In this document: in pieces, positions 1 through 9,430 of the stretch
Numbering within the stretch: the stretch's first letter is position 1
Layout: each line of letters opens with the position of its first letter
NCBI GenBank assembly: GCA_934047225.1
Contig: OW203989.1
Span: 13,987,977 to 14,051,976 of the forward strand
Length of the DNA: 64,000 bases
Direction: 5' to 3'
Origin: Ypsolopha sequella
Lineage: Eukaryota; Arthropoda; Insecta; Lepidoptera; Ypsolophidae
Notes under the pieces: generated by a model
Database searches by the model: none
The model's input: the letters and a program-made list of their open reading frames with translations, nothing else
What the model was told of the DNA's origin: nothing
Translations under genes and position numbers: made by a program

Positions 1-49
1 GGGAAAAGATTTTTATGTGTCATTTCCAAGACCAGACAAAACATGTAGT
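1..49 (+). CDS. Possible 3' end of an exon running in from the left
   Basis: The first 49 bases are open in one frame and read GKDFYVSFPRPDKTCS. They are followed at once by a strong splice donor (GTAAGT, 50-55) and then AT-rich intron-like sequence. A second frame is also open over so short a stretch. The residue mix looks protein-like but I cannot name a family. It could equally be a chance donor in repeat DNA. Only the sequence to the left of this window could decide. Confidence 0.25.
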
Positions 50-329
50 GTAAGTATATAATTTTATTTACATTTAAATTTAAACTGAGAGGGAACAATT
101 TTAGGTTTAAGGCGGCATAATTGGTGATTGATGTATTTGTGTATGAAGTATAAATACATGTGACATGTATTTGATGATGGGCATTGGTGAGACTGTTTGT
201 GTGTTTAATGTGTGCGAGTTGATTGTTCGTGTATTGTTTGTATAATCTTATTTTAATTCTATATAATAATAAGTATGGTAGATTACCCTTAAGTGGAATT
301 ATGAAGTTCGAAGTTCTATATTTACCTAG

Positions 330-728
330 TCATTTCGCTACCATTAGAGAATGAACTTGCGATTCCGATTTTATAACAATAATAGGCGAGTTTTCGTCTC
401 TTCTCACGTATACTCTTCCGAATCCGGTCCAACAAAACTTATATATCTTTGATTTTACTAGTTCTCGAGCCAGGAAGTATAGGCGAGAGCTTTTAGTGGT
501 CAGCTGTTCAGATACAAAAATGGGGGTATCTTCTTGTTTGGTAAAACCCAAATGCTTAGCACAAAGCTTTTCCTTATTTTTATTATTAAATACTTTACAT
601 TTCTTTAGCATTTCAGTCTTTTGGATAGTTGATGATGTTTCTACAATTATTGGAGTATTCCCGTTCACTTCCTTCTTCCCACGAACTCTGTAAATGTCTT
701 TAATGTCGACAACATAGCATAGCAACAT
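330..728 (-). pseudogene. LINE ORF1 C-terminal fragment (FP_C-like domain)
   Basis: A 132-aa open frame resembling the C-terminal region of lepidopteran LINE ORF1 proteins, which carry a domain related to baculovirus FP protein. Seen features: a VDIKDIYRV segment near the start, a TPIIVETSSTIQK strand, a CAKHLGF motif, then TPIFVSEQLT, LYFLARELVKSK, YKFCWTGFGRVYVRRDE and SPIIVIKSESQVHSL in the order expected for that domain. Such proteins are thought to bind RNA or nucleic acid in the retrotransposon particle. The N-terminal two thirds are missing: upstream coding sequence stops at about 728, where a foldback MITE begins at 730. No ORF2 follows downstream. It is therefore a remnant, not a host gene, although this stretch has no internal stop. 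Family assignment is from remembered motif order. Confidence 0.6.
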
Positions 729-729
729 A

Positions 730-946
730 GCATCGTGTTTTAAAAAGAGATACTCGGCTAGCTTCGGCTACCTTCGGCTTTGTAGAGCGTCATCTCTGAC
801 ACACGAAAATTGCTCTTTAACGACGTTGAACTACGACTGACAAATCAGCGACTAAACGACCGGGTTGACAAGTGTGACAGAGATGACGCTCTACAAAGCC
901 GAAGGTAGCCGAAGCTAGCCGAGTATCTCTTTTTGAAGCACGATGC
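730..946. mobile_element. Foldback MITE with about 70-bp inverted arms
   Basis: The left arm (730-800) and right arm (874-946) are near-perfect reverse complements, including the CTAGCTTCGGCTACC segment and the TGTAGAGCGTCATCTCTG segment. The outer ends read GCATCGTG and CACGATGC. The arms differ by one small indel and a few substitutions. It carries no ORF. A degenerate single-arm relative sits at about 26377-26445 (TTCGGCTTTGTAGAGCGTC). It abuts the truncated LINE ORF1 fragment on its left. No convincing target duplication was seen. Confidence 0.75.
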
Positions 947-1068
947 GACCTTCAAATGGCCTGGTACTGTATTTGATAATACGCTTTTATTTGATAAATT
1001 GACAATCCCACAATTTTTTTATTTTTTGTATAAAACGCAAAAGAACAGTAAATTTAGGTAAAGTCTTT

Positions 1069-1140
1069 AGTACACCGGGACTCAAACCCAGGATTCTTGC
1101 TTACCGGGCGATTGCTCTACCAATTGCTGAGCTATCAAGT
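1069..1140 (-). repeat. tRNA-derived SINE head (A and B boxes)
   Basis: On the minus strand this reads like a tRNA: an A-box segment TAGCTCAGCAATTGGTAGAG, a CCCGGTAAGCAAG stretch where the anticodon arm would be, and a B-box segment GGTTTGAGTCCCGG. The 5' and 3' acceptor strands do not pair, so it is a SINE head or tRNA fossil and not a working tRNA. Confidence 0.5.
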
Positions 1141-1398
1141 TCTAAACACAACTCTTGAACTTGTGTAGCGTTATATATGTGGTAGGGAAAGTGTATATAG
1201 GTATTCTAAACGCATCGCTTTCGGAGCGGAGCGATGCCACCCCTTAGTATTTCTAACAGAATTACGATATGCCTATAATTCGAATTCTGGGATATGACGA
1301 CAACATAGCAAATTGCAAAACAGCGAGCATTTAGAAACTGACGACGCCCCGTTTGTTAAGTGACGAATTATACTTATCTGCCTGGGCAGCATATCGTA

Positions 1399-1740
1399 TT
1401 TTTGAGAGCGGTTTCGCAGCCAGATTGTGAAAAACGCGCCTTTTTCTAACTAATCGAAACAGAACACTTAAATTAAAAATTTTCTCAATAGTTATAGATA
1501 AAACCTTATTACCTATGTATTGTATACGTTGGCATCGCAAAGTTTCCATTGGTTTCTGTGAATAAGAATTTCAAAATTTACAGAAACCAAGGGGAATTTT
1601 GCGATGGCAGCATACACAATACATAGATAATAAGGTTTTCTTGAATAAATTTTGAATGAATTTTGAATTTAAGTCTTCTGTTTCGATTATTCAGAAAAAG
1701 GCGGGTTTTTCACAATCCGGCCCCGAAACCGCTTTTAAAT
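1399..1740. mobile_element. Foldback MITE, copy 1 of 2
   Basis: Inverted arms run from an AGAGCGGTTTCGCAGCC end (about 1407) to a CCGAAACCGCTTTTAAA end (about 1740). They share the GATTGTGAAAAA(C/A)GCGCCTTTTTCT block, the AAACCTTATTACCTATGTATTG block and a central palindromic stretch around GGTTTCTGTGAATAAG. A diverged second copy lies at 61905-62216 in the same orientation. The long open frame crossing this MITE (1656-2171, plus) is a chance frame through two repeats. Confidence 0.7.
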
Positions 1741-1812
1741 GGAGGGTCGCTCCGCTTGTCGTCGCAGGTTTTTTGACTTTTGGTAAACATATTATATATC
1801 TTCAGCAATGTA

Positions 1813-2010
1813 TCCCTGCGGGGGTGCCAGAGGTGTTCCCGAGTGTGAACTGTAAAATGCAAGTCTCTGTTCACACTCTGTACACCCGCGTTTCACCGAC
1901 AATTATTACGTCTCAACGTGATGGGTGCGGTGAGCCCGGGATATCGCCGTACTCCGGGTATAAATATACGCTTTTTATGGAATGCAGGTTTCCTCACGAT
2001 TGGCAAAAGA
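1813..2010 (+). repeat. SINE-like dispersed repeat, family A, copy 1
   Basis: The core runs through GGGGGTGCCAGAGGTGTTCC, ACTGTAAAATGCAAGTC, ACACCCGCGTTTCACCGAC, a GAGCCCGGGATATCGCC block and ATGCAGGTTTCCTCACGAT. Related copies occur at 3600-4110 (plus, interrupted), 13330-13480 (minus) and 63120-63245 (plus). The order of blocks is kept between copies, which marks it as one family. Confidence 0.6.
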
Positions 2011-2260
2011 TATATCACTATATATTGAGCCGCTTTGGACCTAGAGCCCAGTCAAAAACCATTTATGACCATCCTCTATACCGCAATGATATAATGGTAA
2101 TTTGTATTTCCTGGCGGTTGATAAATTGCCCAGTGTCAAAATATACCAATTTATTTTTATCATATTTTTAAAGTATTATTAATTCAGACTCTAGTCAATA
2201 TTGAACCATATCCTAAAACAATAAGGAGGTACTTTCAGAAATTATAAACGTACAATTTTG

Positions 2261-2272
2261 TTTATTTTTATT
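2261..2272 (-). terminator. Tandem polyadenylation signals of the cathepsin B-like gene
   Basis: Two AATAAA hexamers lie back to back on the minus strand, about 50 nt past the stop codon at 2319. The spacing suits a short 3' UTR. This supports a transcribed unit and not only a coding fossil. Confidence 0.55.
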
Positions 2273-2318
2273 CAATTACGAACATGTAAATTACAGTACC
2301 ATATTATTATAATGGAAT

Positions 2319-3323
2319 TTATTGTAATAACGGTTCCCCGGCGAATACATGTTCTTCAAACCGGCAGTGATTTTCTCCACGCAAAATTTTGAAGTAACCA
2401 TTATCACCCCACGTTACATTCCAAGAGTTAGCCACCAGCCAGTACTTCGTATCTTTCTCCACACCCCAGCCCAGAACCTTGACTGCGTGTCCGCCAATTT
2501 CCTTATCCCCCCCGGTGTGAATGTAGACTCCGCTTTGGTAACTATAAAAGTCTTCATATACGAGGAAATCAACTTGCACTGGACCGTTTTTAAATAATTC
2601 TGCCATTATTTGTTTTTCATCTTGTTTAACATGGTAGAAGTTCTTACCGAAATGTTTGTCTTTTCCATAAGGTACTTTGTAAATGTCTTCACACTTTTTT
2701 TCGCACGTAGGAGCCACCGGATTTTGGTTAGACGGATCAATTGTGTAAGGTCTACATCCTTCATGAGAGCCGTAATTGCCACCTGTGACAATCCCAACTT
2801 TATCATAGTAAGCCCAAGCTGTTTCTGGATTGCCCCCCAATGCACATATATTATTTATATCTTCGTTGCACTCGGTACAACAACTTGCAAGGTCAACGGC
2901 GGAAAGTTGAACGTTCAATGATGCGTTGGAAAAAATGCAAATTCGGTCGGACATCGCCTCGGTACAGGCAAAAGCCCAGCAGGTACCGCAAAAGCCTTGG
3001 TCTCTTATCTCCTTTATCGTAGGACAGTTGCGCCACTTCTCTCTGGCATCAAAACTTTCGGGAAGATCACTAATGGCCTCAATATCGTGTTCTTTTACAG
3101 GCACGTCTGCAGTTTGTTCCCTTAGATGAAGACTTGCAAGTCTATGGAGGTGCTCAAGTGGGGTATCTTCAGGAAAATTTTGGCCAGCTCTCCATGAATT
3201 TTGTTTCGTGTTGATCAAGTTTATGAACTCATCCGACAGTGGATGCAGTACAGTTGCCACTGAGATTACTACTATACTAAGGAAGTTGAGAAACCAAACT
3301 AAATTGGTTGCCATGATTAACAT
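2319..3323 (-). CDS. Intronless cathepsin B-like cysteine protease (C1A), altered occluding loop
   Basis: A complete 334-aa papain-family protease closest in layout to cathepsin B. Residues 5-25 form a signal peptide. The propeptide lies at about 28-86, and the mature enzyme probably begins at L87 (LPESFDAREKW). The catalytic set is intact: Q109 (oxyanion hole), C115 in FCGTCWAF, H279 in GGHAV, N299 in ANSWN. The oddity is the occluding-loop region (190-211): the cysteine and the two adjacent histidines that give cathepsin B its carboxydipeptidase activity are absent and the loop is short. The CCG..C.GG segment is also changed (148-164). I infer an endopeptidase-biased or otherwise altered enzyme. 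The gene has no intron, unlike typical cathepsin B genes, so a retrogene or a derived intronless duplicate is likely. A second Met (M4, 3314) is an alternative start. The target tissue or role cannot be read from the sequence. Confidence 0.9.
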   Translation of the reverse strand: MLIMATNLVWFLNFLSIVVISVATVLHPLSDEFINLINTKQNSWRAGQNFPEDTPLEHLHRLASLHLREQTADVPVKEHDIEAISDLPESFDAREKWRNCPTIKEIRDQGFCGTCWAFACTEAMSDRICIFSNASLNVQLSAVDLASCCTECNEDINNICALGGNPETAWAYYDKVGIVTGGNYGSHEGCRPYTIDPSNQNPVAPTCEKKCEDIYKVPYGKDKHFGKNFYHVKQDEKQIMAELFKNGPVQVDFLVYEDFYSYQSGVYIHTGGDKEIGGHAVKVLGWGVEKDTKYWLVANSWNVTWGDNGYFKILRGENHCRFEEHVFAGEPLLQ

Positions 3324-3354
3324 GTGTGGTGTGAAGTGTAAAGTGGATAAGCGG

Positions 3355-3366
3355 TTCTTATATTCA
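3355..3366 (-). promoter_or_regulatory. Candidate TATA box of the cathepsin B-like gene
   Basis: On the minus strand, GAATATAAGAACC lies about 35-40 nt upstream of the start codon at 3323. It would place a transcription start only a few nucleotides before the ATG. The match is reasonable but AT-rich DNA gives such motifs by chance. Confidence 0.35.
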
Positions 3367-3599
3367 TTAGCTTATGGATTCTTTGCATACCCAATTAAAA
3401 ACGTGTTGTATTATAATCCAAAAGAAATGCCTTGACGTTTAGAACTATTTGGATAACACCGGAATTCTATTTTAATAGTAAGCAATAATTTAAAATTTAT
3501 AGCAACATGTTTTAACATAATAGTCTACAAAATTATTACATTACACGTGTCATTGTGGTTCACTATATGCCAACCATTTCACCTATACAATTTCGGCAT

Positions 3600-4110
3600 T
3601 ATCAAGGCGAGTATCGTTCTTAGGACTGTGAAATGCAAGTCGCTCGGGACACCCGAGACACCCGTGTTTTTTTTAAATAATAATAATATCTTTATTGAAA
3701 CAGACATTTATATATATATTGTTACATTGATCTCTAGTCCCTAAACTAGGATTCCCTTTATGCTGGAGTGTAATTTTCTAACGCTCGGTACATTTTCTAA
3801 TAAGTTTAGGTTAATTCAATACAATTTGGATAATTGAGATACAATTTAGAATACTGAATACTGACGATTATTAAGTCCCAACGTAGTGAGCCCTATCGCC
3901 CGTTCTTCAGGCCCAAATACACGCTTTTTGGGGCATGCAGGTTTCCCCACGATGTTTTTCTTCACCGTTCAACAAGTGATAAAATATTAGGAAATTCAAA
4001 TACTATGCACATAAATTCTGGAAAACTCATTGGTGCATGCCCGACCGGAGATCGAATCTGGGTCTCGAGATTGGGAAGCCAGCGTTCTACCGCTTGAGGA
4101 TGGCCTACCA
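3600..4110 (+). repeat. SINE-like repeat family A, copy 2, split by a LINE tail
   Basis: The 5' part (3600-3672) carries ACTGTGAAATGCAAGTCGC and ACACCCGTG. The 3' part (3866-4110) resumes with CGATTATTAAGTCCCAACG, GAGCCCTATCGCC, GGCATGCAGGTTTCCCCACG, a CTCATTGGTGCATGCC block and a tRNA-like minus-strand end (A-box-like CAAGCGGTAGAAC, B-box-like GATTCGATCTC). The break at 3673-3865 holds a different sequence starting AAATAATAATAATATCTTTATT. Confidence 0.6.
3673..3865 (-). mobile_element. LINE 3' end with (TAA)n tail inserted in a SINE
   Basis: The stretch begins with an AATAATAATAATATC microsatellite tail followed by TTTATTGAAACAGAC, the usual look of a minus-strand LINE 3' end in this window (compare 55508 and 51330). 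It separates two parts of family A that are contiguous in copy 1, so it is a later insertion of about 190 bp. Confidence 0.5.
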
Positions 4111-4530
4111 TAGCAACTTCTTTTATTACCCGTCCAGCACAATAAGTCCAATGGCGAAGACCTTATTTGCTTTTGATAGAGACGATTATGTGTTGCCTCA
4201 TTGGCTTCTTTTTTTGGACGCGTAATATTAATGATTATTACGCATTTAATATAAATTTGTACGTTTTTAGCTAACACCTACTGAAATATTTTGAGGGAAA
4301 AAAGTATTGGATTTAAGTAGAATCCCTTTATACTTCTATTACCTACCTATTTTATGAAAAAAAAAATCTAGTTGATCTCTTAATCGTGTTCTTGAATCGA
4401 ACGTTTGTAAAACAAAAAAAGGGTGGAAAGCATTTTTTTTTTTGACAAATGTATTAATCTTAATACATTGTTTATAAGAAGAATCCCTAGATAAAAGATC
4501 AATAAATATATATTTTTTTTAATACAATGA
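4110..4530 (+). repeat. Dispersed repeat family B, copy 1
   Basis: About 420 bp shared, in reverse complement, with 62590-63005. Matching blocks include CAGCACAATAAGTCCAATGG, GGACGCGTAATA, a TTTTTAGCTAA(C/T)A block, CTATTACCTA and TACATTGTTTATAAG. It follows SINE family A directly. No coding capacity was seen. Confidence 0.65.
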
Positions 4531-4667
4531 ATTTCTTCAAACGAATGCTCGAAAGTCTGGCGTAGTTCATGCTCTAGGCTCATGTACTGCAGTTTAATAT
4601 CTATTTGTTATTTTGTTACCTAAAGAAATAAGCGTCCCGAAAAAGATTCTATCACCAAAATTATTAA

Positions 4668-5290
4668 AAGCTTTTTTAGAGTTCCGTACCCAGAGGGTGC
4701 CAAACGGGGCCCTCTACTAAGCCTCCCCAGTCCGTCTGTTCGTCCGTCTGTCGCAGGCTTCAGCATTTATAGTAAGCCAGTTGAAATTTTCACAAAGTAC
4801 ATGTTACAATGGCCTATTGAATATTGTGACATACCTATTTGTAATTTGACATTTTTGTTTTATTATAAATAACAGTGTAATTGTAAAACACCATTTTATT
4901 ATTAATTTAATTCGTACTTACTTTTCATAATGTACCTTGATGTATTTACTGTATATTGACGATGTAATTTACTGAATAAATGAATATGAATATGAATATA
5001 TCACGGCAACTCGCACTCGTCGGACTCCCGCACGAAGTTTTCCATTATCAATAAAAACGGAAAAAAACACGTTTGTTGTATGGGAGCCCCCTTAAATATT
5101 TATTTTATTCTGTTTTATACATATACGTTGTTATAGCGGCAACAGAAATACATCATCTGTGAAAATTTCAACCGTCGGACTATCACGGTTCTGAGATACA
5201 GCTTGGTGACAGACGGACAGACGGACGGACAGCGGAGTCTTAGTAATAGGGTCCCAAACCTTACCCTATGGGTACGGAACCCTAAAAATG
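4668..5290. mobile_element. GTTCCGTACC-type MITE, copy 1
   Basis: The ends are inverted: TTAGAGTTCCGTACCCAGAG at 4675 and CTATGGGTACGGAACCCTAA near 5285. The subterminal parts carry inverted CCGTCTGT-rich and ACAGACGGAC-rich tracts. The interior has no ORF. Full or partial relatives occur at 6785-7515, 9775-10840, 37800-37990, 39765-40395, 43080-43300 and 46195-46850, so this is the most frequent repeat family of the window. Confidence 0.65.
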
Positions 5291-5408
5291 TGGATAACGT
5301 AGCGTCTTGAGTAAATGTACCTTGTGGAAATTCCCCATAGTAGGGTTTTGGTCGGGCATAGTTGGCATGAGGCTTTGTATTTACGACCTAGTGTTGCGTG
5401 ATTATATA

Positions 5409-6518
5409 TGTTACTGTAAAAGCCCGAACTGCGGTAAATCTTAGGATTTGCCAAGTCTCACCGGTAAAAGTCCGAATTGTTCGATAATAATAATCAATTT
5501 CTGACTTTTACCATGCCGGTAAATCTTAGGTTTTACCACAGATACCGGTAAATGTTGGTTTTCAGAGTAGAACAATGCAGAATGTAAGAACTTCTTTGAG
5601 TCTTCTTCAGATGTCATAACTCCAATCATATCTCTAGGGATCGCTGAAGTTACAATGCCCATCTTCATTGGACAACCAAACATTGCTTCGTATGGGGAAC
5701 CTTTGATTCTCTCGTGATATGGTCTATTTTTCATTGCCTGGATGAATTGGATTTCCATCCACGAGCTCAGCATGTTTTCCATGTCTTAATTAGCACGTTC
5801 CACTGATCCTTGACTCTGGCTATATCTTGGCTTACCATGGACGATTTTTACATCTGGCCACATGGCACATAAACTTTCAATAACTTGGTTAGAGAATTCT
5901 CGACCAATATCAGAATTAAGGATGTTCGGTGCTCCAAAAGTGATGAAAATATCCAGGAGATGTTATGCGACTTCTGTTACGCGTTTGGTCTGAAGTGCAC
6001 GGAGGATTACAAATTTGGTGAGATGGTCTTGGCAAACTAAAATGAATTTATAATTTATTTTTGTAGATCTATCAGATCAATATGGCAACGTGAGTTCATT
6101 TCACCGTGAAGGTGGCTTAACGACGATGCCCTTTTGCAAAGTCTTCTGTTTTTTCTGACAATGTTGGCAGAGTCTTAAATATGTCATGATAGCATCGACT
6201 GTCATACTTTTATACTTTCGTTTACATTCTACAATCATTAATGTCCTTCCGCCACGGTCAATAGCAAGATGTGTTTCTTCGAGAATATCGAATAAGTCGT
6301 CGTAACAAATGTAATAGTGGATTTCTCCATTCTCCTTTGATTCGGACATTTAACAGTGTCTGCGGTAAAACCTAGGATTTACCGACTGAATGCCGGTAAA
6401 AGTCAGAAATTGATGATTAATATAGATTAATTCTGACTTTTACCGGTGAGACTTGGTAAATCTTAGGATTCACCGGTAAATCCTAAGATTTACCGCAGTT
6501 CGGGATTTTACCGTAACA
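5409..6518 (-). mobile_element. Ginger/KRBA2-like DNA transposon with TATA duplication
   Basis: A 1110-bp element starting TGTTAC and ending GTAACA. Terminal inverted repeats of more than 100 bp are built from GGTAAATCTTAGG and CCGGTAAAAGTC motifs, which are also repeated within each arm. TATA flanks both sides (5405-5408 and 6519-6522), as expected for a 4-bp target duplication. The interior carries a broken integrase-like gene on the minus strand. The class call rests on integrase motifs plus the TGT...ACA ends. Confidence 0.7.
5441..6349 (-). pseudogene. Decayed GIN/KRBA2-like integrase
   Basis: Similar to the integrase of Ginger-type transposons and the vertebrate KRBA2 gene derived from them. 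The first part (6101-6349) holds an H2C2-like zinc module: YYICYDDLFDILEETHLAI then CQHCQKKQ. The second histidine of the usual HxxxxH seems to be replaced (IDRGG). The middle part, readable only in pieces, has QDHLTKFVILR, an SDIGREF block (second catalytic Asp) and QGSVERAN (catalytic Glu). The last part (5441-5782) has FIQAMKNRPYHERIKGSPYE and AMFGCPMK. Several in-frame stops lie between 5783 and 6100, so the gene is dead. It fills most of the element between the inverted repeats. Confidence 0.7.
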
Positions 6519-6784
6519 TATATACTACTACATATATCTGGCCAGTGTCTGTAATGAATTACATAAAGGAAAACTTATATTTGAATAATTAGTTTGCATT
6601 ATGAACATCTATGTAGGTTGATATTAGTGATGAGGCTGTGTTGTCTTTATGATTACATTTATTAGCCATTTCCAGTTTGATGGGACTTTTGGGACACTTT
6701 TCTCTAGCAATAATAAGAAAGTTTGTAATCAAGGGTACACAATTAACGTACTTTTTCCTCTTTCAAACCAATAAATTGCCAAAA

Positions 6785-7515
6785 AAAAAAAACAGTCAAG
6801 TACGAGTCACACTCTCGTACCTAGGGTTCCGTAATTCGAAAGCTTTGGGTTTTTTTTTTTTCGTTAATTTCTCAACCACTATATTTTTCCTGTAATTTTT
6901 ACGTAAGTATATATTACCACGATTTTTTTTTCGTTTTTCGATCCACCAGTTTTTGAGATTAAAGGGGAGACATACATTTTTTTGTAGTTTTTTGAGGATT
7001 TCTCTAAATAGGTGCAAGTAAATACAGCCAAGCTATACTTTTTTACAATTAGCTCTTTAATACCTACAATTTGATACCCATATTATATTTTTATAAATAA
7101 AATATGTATATTTCTCATTTTTGTTCAATTTTTTTTTTTAATTATTATTACATACGGCTTTTTTTTAAATAGCTATAGTTTTCCTGTAATTGGCCCGTTA
7201 TGACCTATAATCGACATTTTTTTTCATAATTTTTTTCCACCAGTTTCGGAGATAAGTAGGGGATATGCATTTTTTTGTGGTTTTTAAAGATTTTTTTTTA
7301 TGTCTTTTGTTTTGGAATCATTTGAACAATTTCATTTTTTTTTACATCGTCGTATGTAGGCAAACTAATGCTAATTTTGTGAGAAATTTAAAGACTGTAT
7401 CTTTAACGGTGCTAAAGTTATAAAGCTGTGACATACGGACGGACAACGGAGTCCACAGACGGAGTCTCACCATAAAGGTTACTTATGTAACTTTTAGGTA
7501 CTACGGAACCCTAAA
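6785..7515. mobile_element. GTTCCGTA-type MITE, copy 2 (degenerate)
   Basis: It starts with AAGTACGAGTCACACTCTCG and CTAGGGTTCCGTAATTCG and ends with GGTACTACGGAACCCTAAAA at about 7513. The tract GACATACGGACGGACAACGG sits before the right end, as in the other copies. The interior is very T-rich, with no ORF. Confidence 0.5.
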
Positions 7516-7519
7516 AACA

Positions 7520-8230
7520 ATAAAATTGCACAGAAATAATAACTTATGTCATTATGTCAATAACTAAACTAAAATTACAAACAAATAGACAAAAAAGCAT
7601 TAACGCGCGAATCTACGTACAAGACATTTATAAGAGTAATAGGTGAGACTGACGAATTTTGCGCGATTTTGCTCAAGCAAGTTATTCTATCGAGATAGGG
7701 TTTAGTAATGATTTAATTTATTGGTGCACTAAATACACCCCAGTAGCGGTGTCTTGGTAAGGAACATTTAGCGATGCTTACTCGCAAATGTGATCTCCTA
7801 ACTATACCCGAAGTCAGCCAGGTCCGTGACGTCACTGGCGTCTTCACAAGGTACATTTAGAAAAGATGCGGTTCCGTTCTCAGAGGTTGCCGAATTAATT
7901 GTCAAGCGCTACCATTTTAGCGCCTTGTTTTTTGTCGCCTTGATGTTACTTTGGCATTCCAAGTACATATACTATAAGGGGAAATTTAATTAACCGCCTG
8001 AATTCATACTGAAGACTCGGTTAGTGATCAGGAACAGTGTTTAATGACCGTTCAGGTGAAATTAGAAAAAAAAAACTTTGCATCCGTACTGCCTATACTA
8101 AGAAATATAGTATTTGAACTAATCCAGTTCGTACGGGAACAAAACATTTTTTTAGGTTTCGAAAAAATTTGATTCTTCCTGATCTTCCGATGTTCCTGAT
8201 CACAAACCGATTCTCCGGTATGAATTCAGG
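7520..8230. other. Gene-free AT-rich stretch
   Basis: No coding frame, inverted repeat or recognised repeat could be supported here. A short GC-richer patch near 7800-7880 has no protein-like frame. Confidence 0.4.
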
Positions 8231-8300
8231 CAGTTGATTCAATTTCACCTTGTATTCTTGTTTGTTATTTACCGTAGCCGTACCTGTATTGTCACAATAA

Positions 8301-8449
8301 ACTTTTATAGGGATATTTTGAGTTCACAACAAATGTCCCGGTCAGTACTTCGACTCTTATTGCAACCCTCATACCACCACACAAATTGTGTTGTGGTACG
8401 CAGGGTAGGGTTGCCATAAAACTCAAAAATATCCCTATAAAAGTTTTTT
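8301..8449. repeat. Inverted repeat flanking a short spacer
   Basis: AAACTTTTATAGGGATATTT at 8301 is matched in reverse by ATATCCCTATAAAAGTTTT near 8447. The spacer contains a second inverted pair, AACCCTCATACCACCAC against GTGGTACGCAGGGT. Cruciform or hairpin potential is evident. It may mark ends of nested elements. Confidence 0.5.
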
Positions 8450-9254
8450 TTTATATACATTTTTTGTTATTTTTATCTTTATTTCCTTTTATTAGGAAGA
8501 AGAAAGAAAGAAAGAAAGAAATTTATTTGGGGACAAAAAGAATACATAGGAAAGCAACATATAGGTACATATTAACTATTAACTTAAAACTAGTACTTAT
8601 AATTAAGATATTAATCACAATAGTCTAAGATTAGGATGAAGCTATCCCATGCATTCAACGTCACCAAATTGGCCATAACTCAGCATGGTGCTGTGACGCA
8701 ATAATGCATATTTATACAAAAACAATGTATGCATACTACGCCACAACGCTGGTATTCTCTTACAGCCAGGTTGGGAGTGAAATGCGATTGCGGACGCAAA
8801 AGTTTGGTTTGCCATAGGTAGTGCCAATTAAACACCAGAGTAGGATGTATGTACTTATCATGTTAAAGATTTAAATAAACAGTGATATCAAGTAACACAT
8901 AACAACATAACAAATAATAACAGTAAAAACAACTCACAAAATATTACGTGCAAACTTCATCGTCTTTTCTTTTTCAAGTCTGAGATATAATATTTATTTA
9001 AATTTAGTATCCGCAATAACAACTATTGTTAAGTAACATATTATTGTGTTTTGATTTCAACATATCAATGGCGGTGGGGAAGCAAAATTTATTTAGGTAA
9101 TTTTTTTGCTTGGGTGACTTCACTGTTGTAAATATTACAATATAATTTCACAAGTAATCATTTACCGGGACATTTGGTAGATCAACCGGGACGACCGGGA
9201 CCGGACCGTCAGACCGGCGACATGTCCCGGTGTACCGGTATGAATGGCAACCCT
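8407..9254. mobile_element. Possible DNA element with AGGGTTGCCA ends
   Basis: AGGGTTGCCA at 8407 and TGGCAACCCT at 9245 are perfect 10-bp inverted ends about 850 bp apart. The right part is GC-richer, with several CCGGGAC motifs. The interior holds a (GAAA)n tail and LINE-like 3' sequence (8500-8870). No target duplication was found, so the boundary is weak. Confidence 0.35.
8498..8870 (-). mobile_element. LINE 3' fragment with (GAAA)n tail
   Basis: GAAGAAAGAAAGAAAGAAAG followed by ATTTATTTGGGGACAAAAAG is a minus-strand LINE 3' end with a tetranucleotide tail. The following 350 bp are moderately GC-rich and give a short minus-strand frame (8642-8827) that I do not recognise. Confidence 0.45.
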
Positions 9255-9305
9255 AGGTGGTATGGAACCCTTTGTGCTTTAGTCGGACTCGTACTTGGTC
9301 AAATG

Positions 9306-9430
9306 ATTGAATGAATGAATACACACTTTATTGTACACTGTTAAATAAAAAATTGAGTACAGAGTTTTGAACACACAATATTGTACAAGGGCAGTCTTAT
9401 CACTTAAAGCGATTTCTTCCAGCCAACCTT
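9306..9430 (-). mobile_element. LINE or SINE 3' end with (TGAA)n tail
   Basis: GATTGAATGAATGAATACAC followed by ACTTTATTGTACACTG is a microsatellite-tailed 3' end on the minus strand, seen in many lepidopteran non-LTR elements. Only the tail and the last 100 or so bases are recognisable. Confidence 0.45.

Noticed and set aside
1069..1140. tRNA gene
   Set aside because: A and B boxes are present but the acceptor stem cannot pair, so it is a SINE head or fossil. The same applies to 4030-4110 and 60960-61080.
1656..2171. 171-codon plus-strand open frame
   Set aside because: It runs across the end of a foldback MITE and a SINE-like repeat, both found elsewhere without this frame. No domain is visible.
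2606..3129. Several frames overlapping the cathepsin B-like gene on the other strand or frame
   Set aside because: They are shadows of a well-supported coding sequence.
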